Part shown: positions 24,537 through 31,322 of the stretch, one piece after another
How positions within the stretch are numbered: position 1 is the first letter of the stretch
Layout of the letters: every line of letters begins with the position of its first letter
From: an uncultured Bacteroidales bacterium
Lineage (GTDB): Bacteria; Bacteroidota; Bacteroidia; Bacteroidales; UBA932
DNA: 34,306 nucleotides
Assembly: GCA_945948555.1 (NCBI GenBank)
Contig: CAMFBM010000028.1
Location: forward strand, 1 to 34,306
Reading direction: 5' to 3'
Notes under the pieces: model-generated
Database searches by the model: none
The model's input: the letters and a program-made list of their open reading frames with translations, nothing else
What the model was told of the DNA's origin: nothing
Translations under genes and position numbers: made by a program

Positions 24537-24572
24537 AAGGGAGAATGCCGTTTTGAAGGTGTTCTCCCTTTG
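24537..24572 (+). terminator. Hairpin terminator downstream of GDPD
   Basis: A 14-bp stem (24537-24550 with 24559-24572, two G-T pairs), 8-nt loop GTTTTGAA, built on AAAGGGAGAA pairing with TTCTCCCTTT. A TA-rich stretch follows rather than a clean U-tract. Confidence 0.6.
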
Positions 24573-24629
24573 CTATATATATAGATGTAATTAAATATTA
24601 AATAAATGATAGAAAATGAAAAAATTTTC

Positions 24630-24637
24630 TATATTTG
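24630..24637 (+). promoter_or_regulatory. Possible Bacteroidota -7 element upstream of an interrupted small ORF
   Basis: TATATTTG matches TAnnTTTG and lies 38 nt before the ATG at 24675. It has no intact long gene downstream. Confidence 0.4.
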
Positions 24638-24674
24638 TTGTCCGTTTTCAAAACGAAATGAAATATTTGTCAAA

Positions 24675-24839
24675 ATGAAGCGGTTTGTTTTGATTTGATG
24701 CTGTGCGGGCATATACGCAAATCTGGAGAGGATGGATGCCGAGGTGTCCTCCTCAGGAATAACCCTTGAGTTCTTCAATGCCGACGGCAAGAAGTTGAGG
24801 AACCTGAGTTTTCCTGCTTCCAAGGTCAATCAGCGATGA
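24675..24839 (+). pseudogene. Interrupted small ORF resembling a secreted peptide
   Basis: The frame opens MKRFVLI, then a TGA (24696-24698), then continues open as CCAGIYANLERMDAEV and on to FFNADGKKLRNLSFP before TGA at 24837-24839. Together it reads like a basic-hydrophobic signal peptide with a Cys pair and a short hydrophilic body, broken by one UGA. The last 14 bases overlap the convergent DeoR gene. A promoter-like element lies upstream. Family not recognised. Decay by nonsense mutation is the simplest reading. Confidence 0.35.
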
Positions 24840-25593
24840 GTATCTGGACTCCGAGGTCCTCGATTTTCTCACGCATATTGTCCGGTATTCCGGAATCAGT
24901 GATGATTATGTCAAAATCTTCAATGTTTCCGATTTTCCCGAAACCCCTTCTTCCGAATTTGGAAGAGTCCGCGAGAATGACTGTCTTTGACGAGGCTTTC
25001 ATCATTGCGGTGGTAAGGCGGGCTTCCTCAATCGTTGCACAGGTAACTCCTGTTTCAAGATTGATTCCGTCACAACCGATGAAGAGTTTGGAGCAGCTGA
25101 CGTTCACCAGTCCCGCTTCAGTGTAACTCCCTCTCACGGACAAAGAGTTCTTATACATTTCACCTCCAAGGAGCAGCACCTTGACATTGTCCCTGTCGTT
25201 CATAAGAAGCGCAATCCCTATGGATGGAGTGACTACGTTGATTGTGCTGATTGGGGAGAGTACTTCGGCGAAGGCTGTGACTGTCGAACCTGATGCGAGG
25301 ATTATTGCGTCGTCAGGCTTGATGAGTTTCTGCGCTGCGAGCGCGATGCAGTGTTTTTTGTCCTTGTTCTGTTGAGCCTTGACATCAATGCTGATGTCCA
25401 TTACGTGTGGCTTGACAGGTGAAGCACTTCCGTGCGTCCTGAGAAGTATGTTCTGGCTTTCAAGAATCCTGAGGTCCTTGCGGATTGTAGCTCCGGTCAC
25501 ACCCAGTTGATCTGCGAGGTCGTTGACCCTGACAAAGCCTTTTGCCTGCAATTGCTCTTTGATGTATTTGTGCCGTTCTGCAATGCTGATCAT
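24826..25593 (-). CDS. DeoR/GlpR-family transcriptional regulator
   Basis: A 255-residue repressor. The N-terminal winged helix reads RHKYIKEQLQAKGFVRVNDLADQLGVTGATIRKDLRILE, and the C-terminal DeoRC sensor domain shows LASGSTVTAFAEVL, LLLGGEMYKN, LFIGCDGINLETGVTC and VILADSSKFGRRGF. Family members sense phosphorylated sugars or polyols and repress adjacent catabolic genes. Start ATG at 25593 is chosen because the longer frame begins in the promoter. Divergent from the glycerol-1-phosphate dehydrogenase-like gene, whose operon it probably controls through the palindrome at 25647-25658. Effector unknown. Confidence 0.92.
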   Translation of the reverse strand: MISIAERHKYIKEQLQAKGFVRVNDLADQLGVTGATIRKDLRILESQNILLRTHGSASPVKPHVMDISIDVKAQQNKDKKHCIALAAQKLIKPDDAIILASGSTVTAFAEVLSPISTINVVTPSIGIALLMNDRDNVKVLLLGGEMYKNSLSVRGSYTEAGLVNVSCSKLFIGCDGINLETGVTCATIEEARLTTAMMKASSKTVILADSSKFGRRGFGKIGNIEDFDIIITDSGIPDNMREKIEDLGVQILIAD

Positions 25594-25623
25594 GATTTTT
25601 CGTGTTAGGGATTGTGGAAAGCG

Positions 25624-25656
25624 CAAAGATATGAAAACGGAATGAAAATTTGCAAA
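25624..25656 (-). promoter_or_regulatory. Bacteroidota -33/-7 promoter of the deoR-type gene
   Basis: On the minus strand TTTG (25656-25653), 21 nt, TATCTTTG (25631-25624). The -33 lies within a 12-bp palindrome, so the regulator may repress its own transcription. Confidence 0.65.
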
Positions 25657-25658
25657 TT
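25647..25658. promoter_or_regulatory. Palindrome, candidate DeoR operator
   Basis: AATTTGCAAATT is a perfect 12-bp palindrome in the 88-bp divergent intergenic region, overlapping the minus-strand -33 and lying 23 nt before the dehydrogenase ATG. Operator role is inferred from position. Confidence 0.4.
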
Positions 25659-25681
25659 ATTACACAATAATATAATATATA

Positions 25682-27031
25682 ATGAAAACAAATGGAATGG
25701 TCACTGAGGCGTTGAGACGTGCGAATGACACGAAGGCACTGGAATTCGGTGTCGGAGCCATAGAAAAGACGGGAAAGATGTTCAGAGAACTTTTCCCATC
25801 GTCCAGGGCTGTGGTTGTTGCTGACAGAAACACCTGGAAAGCTGCTGGAGAGCGTGTCTTCAGAAATCTTGAATCAGAGGGAATTGAGCAGAAGGCTCCT
25901 TTTATCATAGAGGACGAGCACTTTTATGCGGAATGGTCTTTCCTTGAAAGGCTGGAGGCTTTTCTCGCCACTGACGACGCGATTGCCGTGGCTGTTGGCT
26001 CCGGTGTCATAAATGACCTGACGAAACTGGCTTCCGATCATCTCGGGAGACGCTACATTATAGTTGGTACGGCCGCATCGATGGACGGTTACACTGCATT
26101 CGGAGCATCCATCACCAAGGATGGAAACAAGCAGACCTTCAACTGCCGTGCTCCTTACGGAATGGTCTTTGACCCTCAGATAGCCGCCCTTGCTCCGAAG
26201 GACCTTGCCGCTTCCGGCTATGCCGACCTGATTGCAAAGGTGCCTGCCGCCGCCGACTGGATCATAGCAGATGCACTTGGCGAGGAGAAGATTGACGAGT
26301 TTGCATATACCCTTCTTCACAACGACCTTATGTCCGCTCTCTCTTCGCCCACCGATGTGCTTGCAGGAGATGTCGAAGCAACGGAGAAACTGGCCTACGG
26401 ACTGATAATGAGTGGTTTTGCAATGCAGGCAATCCAGTCCAGCCGCCCTGCTTCCGGAACCGAGCACCAGTTCTCGCATTGCTGGGACATGGAGGGCCTG
26501 AGTTACCCGGACGGTACCCACGTCTCGCACGGATTCAAGGTTGGAATCGGAACCATCGTTTCTACCCTCGAACTTGAGTTCCTTCTTTCAAAGGATATAG
26601 AAAATATTGACACCGATGCAGTTGTGGCTTCCTGGAAGAGTTGGGAGGAAATGGAAACTGAAATCAGGACACTTTGTGAAGGAAAGCCGGGGCATCTTGC
26701 CAGATGTCTTGAGGAAACCCGTGCAAAATACATTGACCGCGAGCAGTTGCGCGAGCGCGTGGAATTGCTGAAGTCCTGCTGGGGAGAGGTGTCGGCGAAA
26801 ATCCGCCAGGTACTCATCCCTTCGGAAAAGGTGTATGAGAACCTAAAGGCTGTCGGTGCTCCTTACGAGCCGGAGATGATCTGCGTCAGCCGCTCCCACC
26901 TCATGGAGACTTTCTCATTCATTCCTTTTATGCGCAGCCGTTTCACAAACATTGATTTGCTCTACCGTCTGGGTTATCTTGACGAGTTTACGCAGACTCT
27001 TTTCGGTAAAGGCGGCCGCTGGGAGATTTGA
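25682..27031 (+). CDS. sn-Glycerol-1-phosphate dehydrogenase-like protein (AraM/EgsA family)
   Basis: A 449-residue NAD(P)-dependent metal enzyme of the iron-alcohol-dehydrogenase fold. Visible are the nucleotide-binding GSGVIND (106-112), SMDGYTAFGA (133-142), NCRAPYGMVFD, and the metal ligands Asp182 (SGYADLIAK), His262 (GTEHQFSH) and His283 (THVSHGFKVG). Characterised homologues reduce dihydroxyacetone phosphate to sn-glycerol 1-phosphate. The chain is longer than usual, with a C-terminal helical extension after about residue 380. Neighbours here (DeoR regulator, secreted GH31 glycosidase, zinc dehydrogenase) point to sugar or polyol catabolism rather than ether-lipid synthesis, so the natural substrate may differ. 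ATG at 25682. Confidence 0.85.
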   Translation: MKTNGMVTEALRRANDTKALEFGVGAIEKTGKMFRELFPSSRAVVVADRNTWKAAGERVFRNLESEGIEQKAPFIIEDEHFYAEWSFLERLEAFLATDDAIAVAVGSGVINDLTKLASDHLGRRYIIVGTAASMDGYTAFGASITKDGNKQTFNCRAPYGMVFDPQIAALAPKDLAASGYADLIAKVPAAADWIIADALGEEKIDEFAYTLLHNDLMSALSSPTDVLAGDVEATEKLAYGLIMSGFAMQAIQSSRPASGTEHQFSHCWDMEGLSYPDGTHVSHGFKVGIGTIVSTLELEFLLSKDIENIDTDAVVASWKSWEEMETEIRTLCEGKPGHLARCLEETRAKYIDREQLRERVELLKSCWGEVSAKIRQVLIPSEKVYENLKAVGAPYEPEMICVSRSHLMETFSFIPFMRSRFTNIDLLYRLGYLDEFTQTLFGKGGRWEI

Positions 27032-27044
27032 TATTCCGGAATAT
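27031..27044. promoter_or_regulatory. 14-bp palindrome upstream of the GH31 gene
   Basis: ATATTCCGGAATAT, a perfect palindrome starting at the last base of the dehydrogenase stop and 57 nt before the GH31 ATG. It could be an operator or a weak hairpin; no Bacteroidota -7 element is seen in this gap. Confidence 0.35.
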
Positions 27045-27100
27045 TTTGTAATTTCGGGGCCTGATATGTTTCGGAAATATGAAATCCTAAATTTTAGTAA

Positions 27101-29812
27101 ATGAAAAAATTAATCTTTGCTTTTTCAGCATTGCTGCTGTGGGCTGCCTCCGCTGCTGCCCAGAATGACCCGAAGGCCGCTCCGGAGGCGGTGGTAACCT
27201 GCGGGAATGCCCGTTTCACAGTTCTTACTCCAAGGCTGGTCAGAATGGAATGGAGCTCAGACGGGGTGTTTGAGGACAGGGCTACCCTTGCCATTGTCAA
27301 CAGGAAACTGGAAGTTCCTTCCTTCAAGTCCCGCAAAAGCGGAAACGGAGTTGTGCTGACCACGGACGCTCTCAAACTTACTTACAAGGGCGGGAAGTTC
27401 GCCGCCGACAACCTGAAGATTGAATTAACGATGTCAGATCCTTCCGCACGCAAGGGAGTCAGAACCGTTGTCTGGACTCCCGGTATGGATGATTCCGGCA
27501 ACCTTCTCGGCACAACCAGAACCCTCGACCGCTGTGACGGACACAAGACAATCGAGCCTTTTGACAAGGGCGTGCTTTCGCGTGACGGCTGGGCTGTCGT
27601 GGACGAAAGCAAGAGACATCTTTTCGTAGAGGATGACAGCGACTGGAAGACCTGGGTTGCCCAGAGAGACACCACTGACCGGCTTGACCTCTATATGTTC
27701 GCCTATGGTCACGACTACAAGGCAGCACTTGGGGACTTCATCAAGGTTGCGGGCAGGATTCCGATGCCTCCTAAATATGCATTCGGCTACTGGTGGTCCC
27801 GCTACTGGCAGTATTCCGACTTCGAGTTTGTCGATCTTGGCAAGTCATTCAGACAGATGAACATCCCGATTGACATAATGGTCGTGGATATGGACTGGCA
27901 CGAGACATGGACCCTTGGTGAACGCAAGAAGGATGAATTCAAACAGAACATCGGCTGGACCGGCTACACCTGGCAGAAGCAGCTTTTCCCGAATCCGGAG
28001 GGTTTCCTCAGCGACGTGCACGACCTTGGCTACAAGGTGTCCCTGAACCTGCATCCGGCTTCCGGAATCCAGCCTTACGAGGATTGTTACGAGACTTTCC
28101 GCGAGGACTATCTCTCCCGCACCGACGATTATGACGGTCCGAAGGACTATGTCTGGGGAGAGGAAGGACATGCCTACCAGGGTTTTGACAAGAGCACCGG
28201 CAAGCCGGGCACATTCGCTCCGGTTCCTTTCAGAATCTGCCAGAGGGAATGGGCTGATGCCTATTTCAACTCCGTTATCCATCCTTTCGAGGCCCAGGGA
28301 GTGGATTTCTGGTGGCTTGACTGGCAGCAGTGGAGAAGGAGCAAATACACTTCTGAACTGAGCAACACATTCTGGCTCAACCGCACTTTCTTCGATGACA
28401 AGGTCAGGAGGACCGAGTCTATGGGCAAGGATGCACCGCGTCCTTTCATCTACCACAGATGGGGAGGTCTCGGAAGCCACCGCTATCAGATCGGTTTCTC
28501 CGGTGACACCTACACCACCTGGGACGTGCTGTCATATCTTCCGTATTTCACTTCAACAGCATCGAATGTCGGCTATGGCTACTGGGGACACGACATAGGA
28601 GGACATATGTTCCCGAAAGGAGTGAACCAGACCGATGCCGAGATGCTCACTCGCTGGCTCCAGTACGGAATCTTCACTCCGATTTTCAAAACACATTCCA
28701 CGAAGAATGCCGAGATGGAGAGAAAAATCTGGATGTATCCGGAATATTTCACACAGATGAAGGAGGCAATCCGCCTGAGGTACTCCCTTTCACCTTACAT
28801 CTACACGGCTGCCCGCCAGACCTATGACACGGGCGTTTCAATGTGCCGTCCGATGTACTACGACTATCCTGAAGAGGAGAGGGCCTACACCTGGAAGGAG
28901 CAGCATCTTTTCGGAGACGATATGCTCGTGGCCGCATTCAATGCCGGAATGGACAGGGAAACCGGCCTGGCGAAACGCTCCTGGTGGCTTCCTGCGGGAT
29001 GCCGCTGGTATGACGCCGCACACGGTATTCTCTTTGAAGGCGGACAGGAGATTGAACTGGACTACACCATCGATGAGATTCCTCTTTTCATAAAGGCCGG
29101 TGCAGTCATTCCGATGGCATCCGAGAAGATTCAGAGCCTGCAGGAAGACAGTGATGAACTCTATCTCTATGTCGCTCCCGGTGAGGAGTCTGCAACTGCC
29201 TCAGTCTATGAGGACGACGGAAAAACTCAGGCCTACCACGAGGACTATGCGGTAACTTCCATTCAGAAGACCGTGAAGGACGGTGTGCTGACCCTCAGAG
29301 TCGCTGCAAGGGAAGGCTCCTACAAGGGTGCCCTTCAGACAAGAAGGCTCAGGGTTGTCCTTGACGATGTCCTGCCTCCAACCGAAGTCAGGGTGAACGG
29401 AAAGACAGTGCCTTATGCCCGCAGGGCTTCAGAAGGGGAGTGGACCTACGACGGAAGCCGTCTGGCTGCTGTGGTGCTCCTGCCGCAGATGTCTGTGGAT
29501 GAGGAGGTTGTCGTGGAGTGTGTCTGCACGGGTTCCCGCGAATTGCTTGACGGAAAGAAAGCCGTTGTGAGACGCGCTGCCGCAATCACTCCTGAGACAA
29601 AGCTGGTTTTCGGTAAGAATGTGGACAAGATGATGATGCTTCCGACCAATTTCCTGAAGGTCGCCCAGTGCGGAAGCCTTCTGACGGAACAGCCTCTGAA
29701 GGCTGCCGAGCACCTTTCGGCCATCGATCTGGAGGCATTGTACAATGAGATGGACGCCTTTGAGAAACTGCCTGCTGAATTCAGACACAAGATCAAGGCG
29801 CAGCTTAGGTAG
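27101..29812 (+). CDS. Secreted GH31 alpha-glycosidase
   Basis: A 903-residue glycoside hydrolase with a signal peptide (1-20, SAAAQ). The N-terminal beta-sandwich (about 30-215) precedes the catalytic barrel: YAFGYWWSRYWQY, IDIMVVDMDWHE, then WWLDWQQW with probable nucleophile Asp407 and GFSGDT with probable acid/base Asp469. C-terminal beta domains (CRPMYYDYPEE, VYEDDGKTQAYHEDY) follow. A final helical tail of about 100 residues is beyond the usual GH31 core. Activity could be alpha-glucosidase, alpha-xylosidase or transglucosidase; the WLDWQQ motif does not decide this. It probably acts in the periplasm and releases sugar for the locus. A hairpin terminator lies at 29850. Confidence 0.92.
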   Translation: MKKLIFAFSALLLWAASAAAQNDPKAAPEAVVTCGNARFTVLTPRLVRMEWSSDGVFEDRATLAIVNRKLEVPSFKSRKSGNGVVLTTDALKLTYKGGKFAADNLKIELTMSDPSARKGVRTVVWTPGMDDSGNLLGTTRTLDRCDGHKTIEPFDKGVLSRDGWAVVDESKRHLFVEDDSDWKTWVAQRDTTDRLDLYMFAYGHDYKAALGDFIKVAGRIPMPPKYAFGYWWSRYWQYSDFEFVDLGKSFRQMNIPIDIMVVDMDWHETWTLGERKKDEFKQNIGWTGYTWQKQLFPNPEGFLSDVHDLGYKVSLNLHPASGIQPYEDCYETFREDYLSRTDDYDGPKDYVWGEEGHAYQGFDKSTGKPGTFAPVPFRICQREWADAYFNSVIHPFEAQGVDFWWLDWQQWRRSKYTSELSNTFWLNRTFFDDKVRRTESMGKDAPRPFIYHRWGGLGSHRYQIGFSGDTYTTWDVLSYLPYFTSTASNVGYGYWGHDIGGHMFPKGVNQTDAEMLTRWLQYGIFTPIFKTHSTKNAEMERKIWMYPEYFTQMKEAIRLRYSLSPYIYTAARQTYDTGVSMCRPMYYDYPEEERAYTWKEQHLFGDDMLVAAFNAGMDRETGLAKRSWWLPAGCRWYDAAHGILFEGGQEIELDYTIDEIPLFIKAGAVIPMASEKIQSLQEDSDELYLYVAPGEESATASVYEDDGKTQAYHEDYAVTSIQKTVKDGVLTLRVAAREGSYKGALQTRRLRVVLDDVLPPTEVRVNGKTVPYARRASEGEWTYDGSRLAAVVLLPQMSVDEEVVVECVCTGSRELLDGKKAVVRRAAAITPETKLVFGKNVDKMMMLPTNFLKVAQCGSLLTEQPLKAAEHLSAIDLEALYNEMDAFEKLPAEFRHKIKAQLR

Positions 29813-29823
29813 ACACACAATAT

Positions 29824-30176
29824 GCTCAATATATTGAAAAAATTATTCTGACGGCAGCCGCGGTGATTTCATCGGGGCTGCTGCCGTCTTTTGCACAGTT
29901 CATCACAGACCAGAAATTCGTGCAGCGGCAGCTTACTTGCAAGGATGTCAGGCAGGCAGCGGACTGAACCTCGTGGATTTCGCCACGGGCGTAATTGCGT
30001 CACTTGTCGCAGGAATGCTGATAATCATACCTCTTATGTTCCAGAAGGAACTTTTCGGACAAAATTATATTGCGTGGACCTGGTGGTGCCCTATCGGCAC
30101 GGTAGTGACTAGCGCCATCTGCCTTCTTGGCAAATCAAAAAAAATAATTAGATATGAGACAAGTTGTATTGACTGA
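29824..30176 (+). pseudogene. Remnant of a sodium:solute symporter (SSS family)
   Basis: Two short pieces of an SSS-type transporter lie between GH31 and the dehydrogenase. In one frame (29824-29967) the text runs IEKIILTAAAVISSG then ITDQKFVQRQLTCKDVRQA and a stop; TDQxxVQRxL is a strong SSS mid-protein motif. In the next frame (about 29940-30176) it reads LNLVDFATGVIASLVAGM and ELFGQNYIAWTWW, like the last membrane helices of such a symporter. The N-terminal half and the region between the two pieces are missing, so the gene is dead by deletion and frameshift. An intact relative probably imported the sugar released by GH31. Confidence 0.65.
29850..29888 (+). terminator. Hairpin downstream of GH31
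   Basis: A 9-bp perfect stem GACGGCAGC/GCTGCCGTC (29850-29858 with 29880-29888), followed by TTTTG. It may terminate the GH31 transcript, or be a coincidence within the symporter remnant. Confidence 0.5.
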
Positions 30177-31188
30177 ACCGAAACGTCTTGAGTTCAGGAA
30201 TGTGCCTGATCTGACTGCGGCGGATCTTAAGGACAATGAAATATTGCTGAGCGTAAAGCGCATAGGAATATGCGGCAGTGAAATCCATTCTTACCACGGA
30301 TTGCATCCGGCTACCTTCTATCCGGTGGTGCAGGGACACGAATACTCTGCAGAGGTCGTCGCCGTCGGGAGTGCAGTCACTGCGGTGGCCCCGGGTGACT
30401 ATGCCACTGCGCGTCCGCAGCTGGTGTGCGGAAAGTGCGGCCCCTGCAGTCGCGGACAGTATAATGTCTGTGAGAATCTCCGTGTCCAGGCTTTTCAGGC
30501 AGATGGCGCTGCCCAGGATTATTTTATAGTGCCGGAGGACCGGGTTGTGAAACTTCCTGAAGGGATGTCGCTGGATTACGGCGCAATGATTGAACCGGCA
30601 TCCGTAGGGGCTCACGCGGCTTCACGTGCCGGGAATCTTGCCGGAAAGAATGTGGTTGTGTCCGGTGCCGGAGCGATTGGAAATCTGGTTGCCCAGGCCG
30701 TCATTTCGCGCGGTGCGAAGAAGGTCCTCATTACGGATGTGAGCGATTTCCGTCTTGACATTGCCCGTCAGTGCGGAATTGAGCACACTTTGAACGTAGC
30801 AAGGACACCTTTGAAGGAGGCAGTTAAAGATGTCTTCGGAGACGAGGGATTCCAGGTCGCATTTGAGGTGGCAGGTGTCGAGGCTTCTGTCCGTTCGCTG
30901 ATGGAATGCGTGGAAAAGGGCGGTACAGTGGTCATTGTAGCAGTTTTCTCAAAGGATCCTGCTCTGAGTATGTTCTACCTCGGTGAACACGAGCTCAACA
31001 TTGTCGGCACAATGATGTACCGTCACGAGGACTACATTGCCACCGTCGAGGCGGTTGCCAACGGTACCGTCAATCTTGAACCTCTGATTTCCAAGAGATT
31101 CTCTTTCGAGGAATATGATGAGGCATACAAGTATATTGACGAGAACCGAATGACCTGTATGAAAGTCCTCATCGACCTTGAGAAATAG
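30154..31188 (+). CDS. Zinc-dependent medium-chain dehydrogenase (sorbitol/threonine dehydrogenase-like)
   Basis: A 344-residue MDR-family NAD(P)-dependent polyol or alcohol dehydrogenase. Catalytic zinc site: GICGSEIH (Cys) and VVQGHEYSAEVV (His-Glu). The structural zinc site has four cysteines (QLVCGKCGPCSRGQYNVC). The Rossmann core is VVVSGAGAIGNLVAQA and VLITDVSD; Asp after the second strand suggests NAD rather than NADP. Probably cytoplasmic oxidation of a sugar alcohol or hydroxy-sugar from this locus. It begins inside the 3' end of the symporter remnant. No separate promoter is evident, and after the loss of the symporter its expression source is unclear. Confidence 0.9.
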   Translation: MRQVVLTEPKRLEFRNVPDLTAADLKDNEILLSVKRIGICGSEIHSYHGLHPATFYPVVQGHEYSAEVVAVGSAVTAVAPGDYATARPQLVCGKCGPCSRGQYNVCENLRVQAFQADGAAQDYFIVPEDRVVKLPEGMSLDYGAMIEPASVGAHAASRAGNLAGKNVVVSGAGAIGNLVAQAVISRGAKKVLITDVSDFRLDIARQCGIEHTLNVARTPLKEAVKDVFGDEGFQVAFEVAGVEASVRSLMECVEKGGTVVIVAVFSKDPALSMFYLGEHELNIVGTMMYRHEDYIATVEAVANGTVNLEPLISKRFSFEEYDEAYKYIDENRMTCMKVLIDLEK

Positions 31189-31206
31189 TTTTGCCCCTAG
31201 GGGTTG

Positions 31207-31250
31207 CGACATCATCTGCGTGGGTTGCAAGTAAGGCTGGGATGGTGTCG
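31207..31250. other. Hairpin enclosing the left direct repeat
   Basis: CGACATCATC (31207-31216) pairs with GATGGTGTCG (31241-31250) with one G-T pair; the loop contains most of the 24-bp repeat. It lies between the dehydrogenase stop and the AAA/nuclease gene. Confidence 0.4.
31213..31236 (+). repeat. Left copy of a 24-bp direct repeat flanking the AAA/nuclease gene
   Basis: CATCTGCGTGGGTTGCAAGT plus AAGG. It matches 33158-33181 at 23 of 24 bases in the same orientation. On the minus strand both copies encode the same short stretch, LLATHxD, seen inside the transposase remnant at 32907-33239. Confidence 0.75.
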
Positions 31251-31290
31251 TGTATTATGTGCAACGTGAGTGATTGTAGCAATAAATTTG

Positions 31291-31298
31291 TATCTTTG
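31291..31298 (+). promoter_or_regulatory. Bacteroidota -7 element for the AAA/nuclease gene
   Basis: TATCTTTG matches TAnnTTTG, 24 nt before the ATG at 31323. Confidence 0.6.
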
Positions 31299-31322
31299 CC
31301 CGTAACAGAAACTGATACAGAT

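Noticed and set aside
24696..24698. UGA as selenocysteine codon
   Set aside because: The UGA is the eighth codon, inside a probable signal peptide, with no evident SECIS hairpin and no selenoprotein family match; a nonsense mutation is simpler.
27845..28480. 211-codon open frame opposite GH31
   Set aside because: Shadow frame; GH31 catalytic motifs are on the plus strand.
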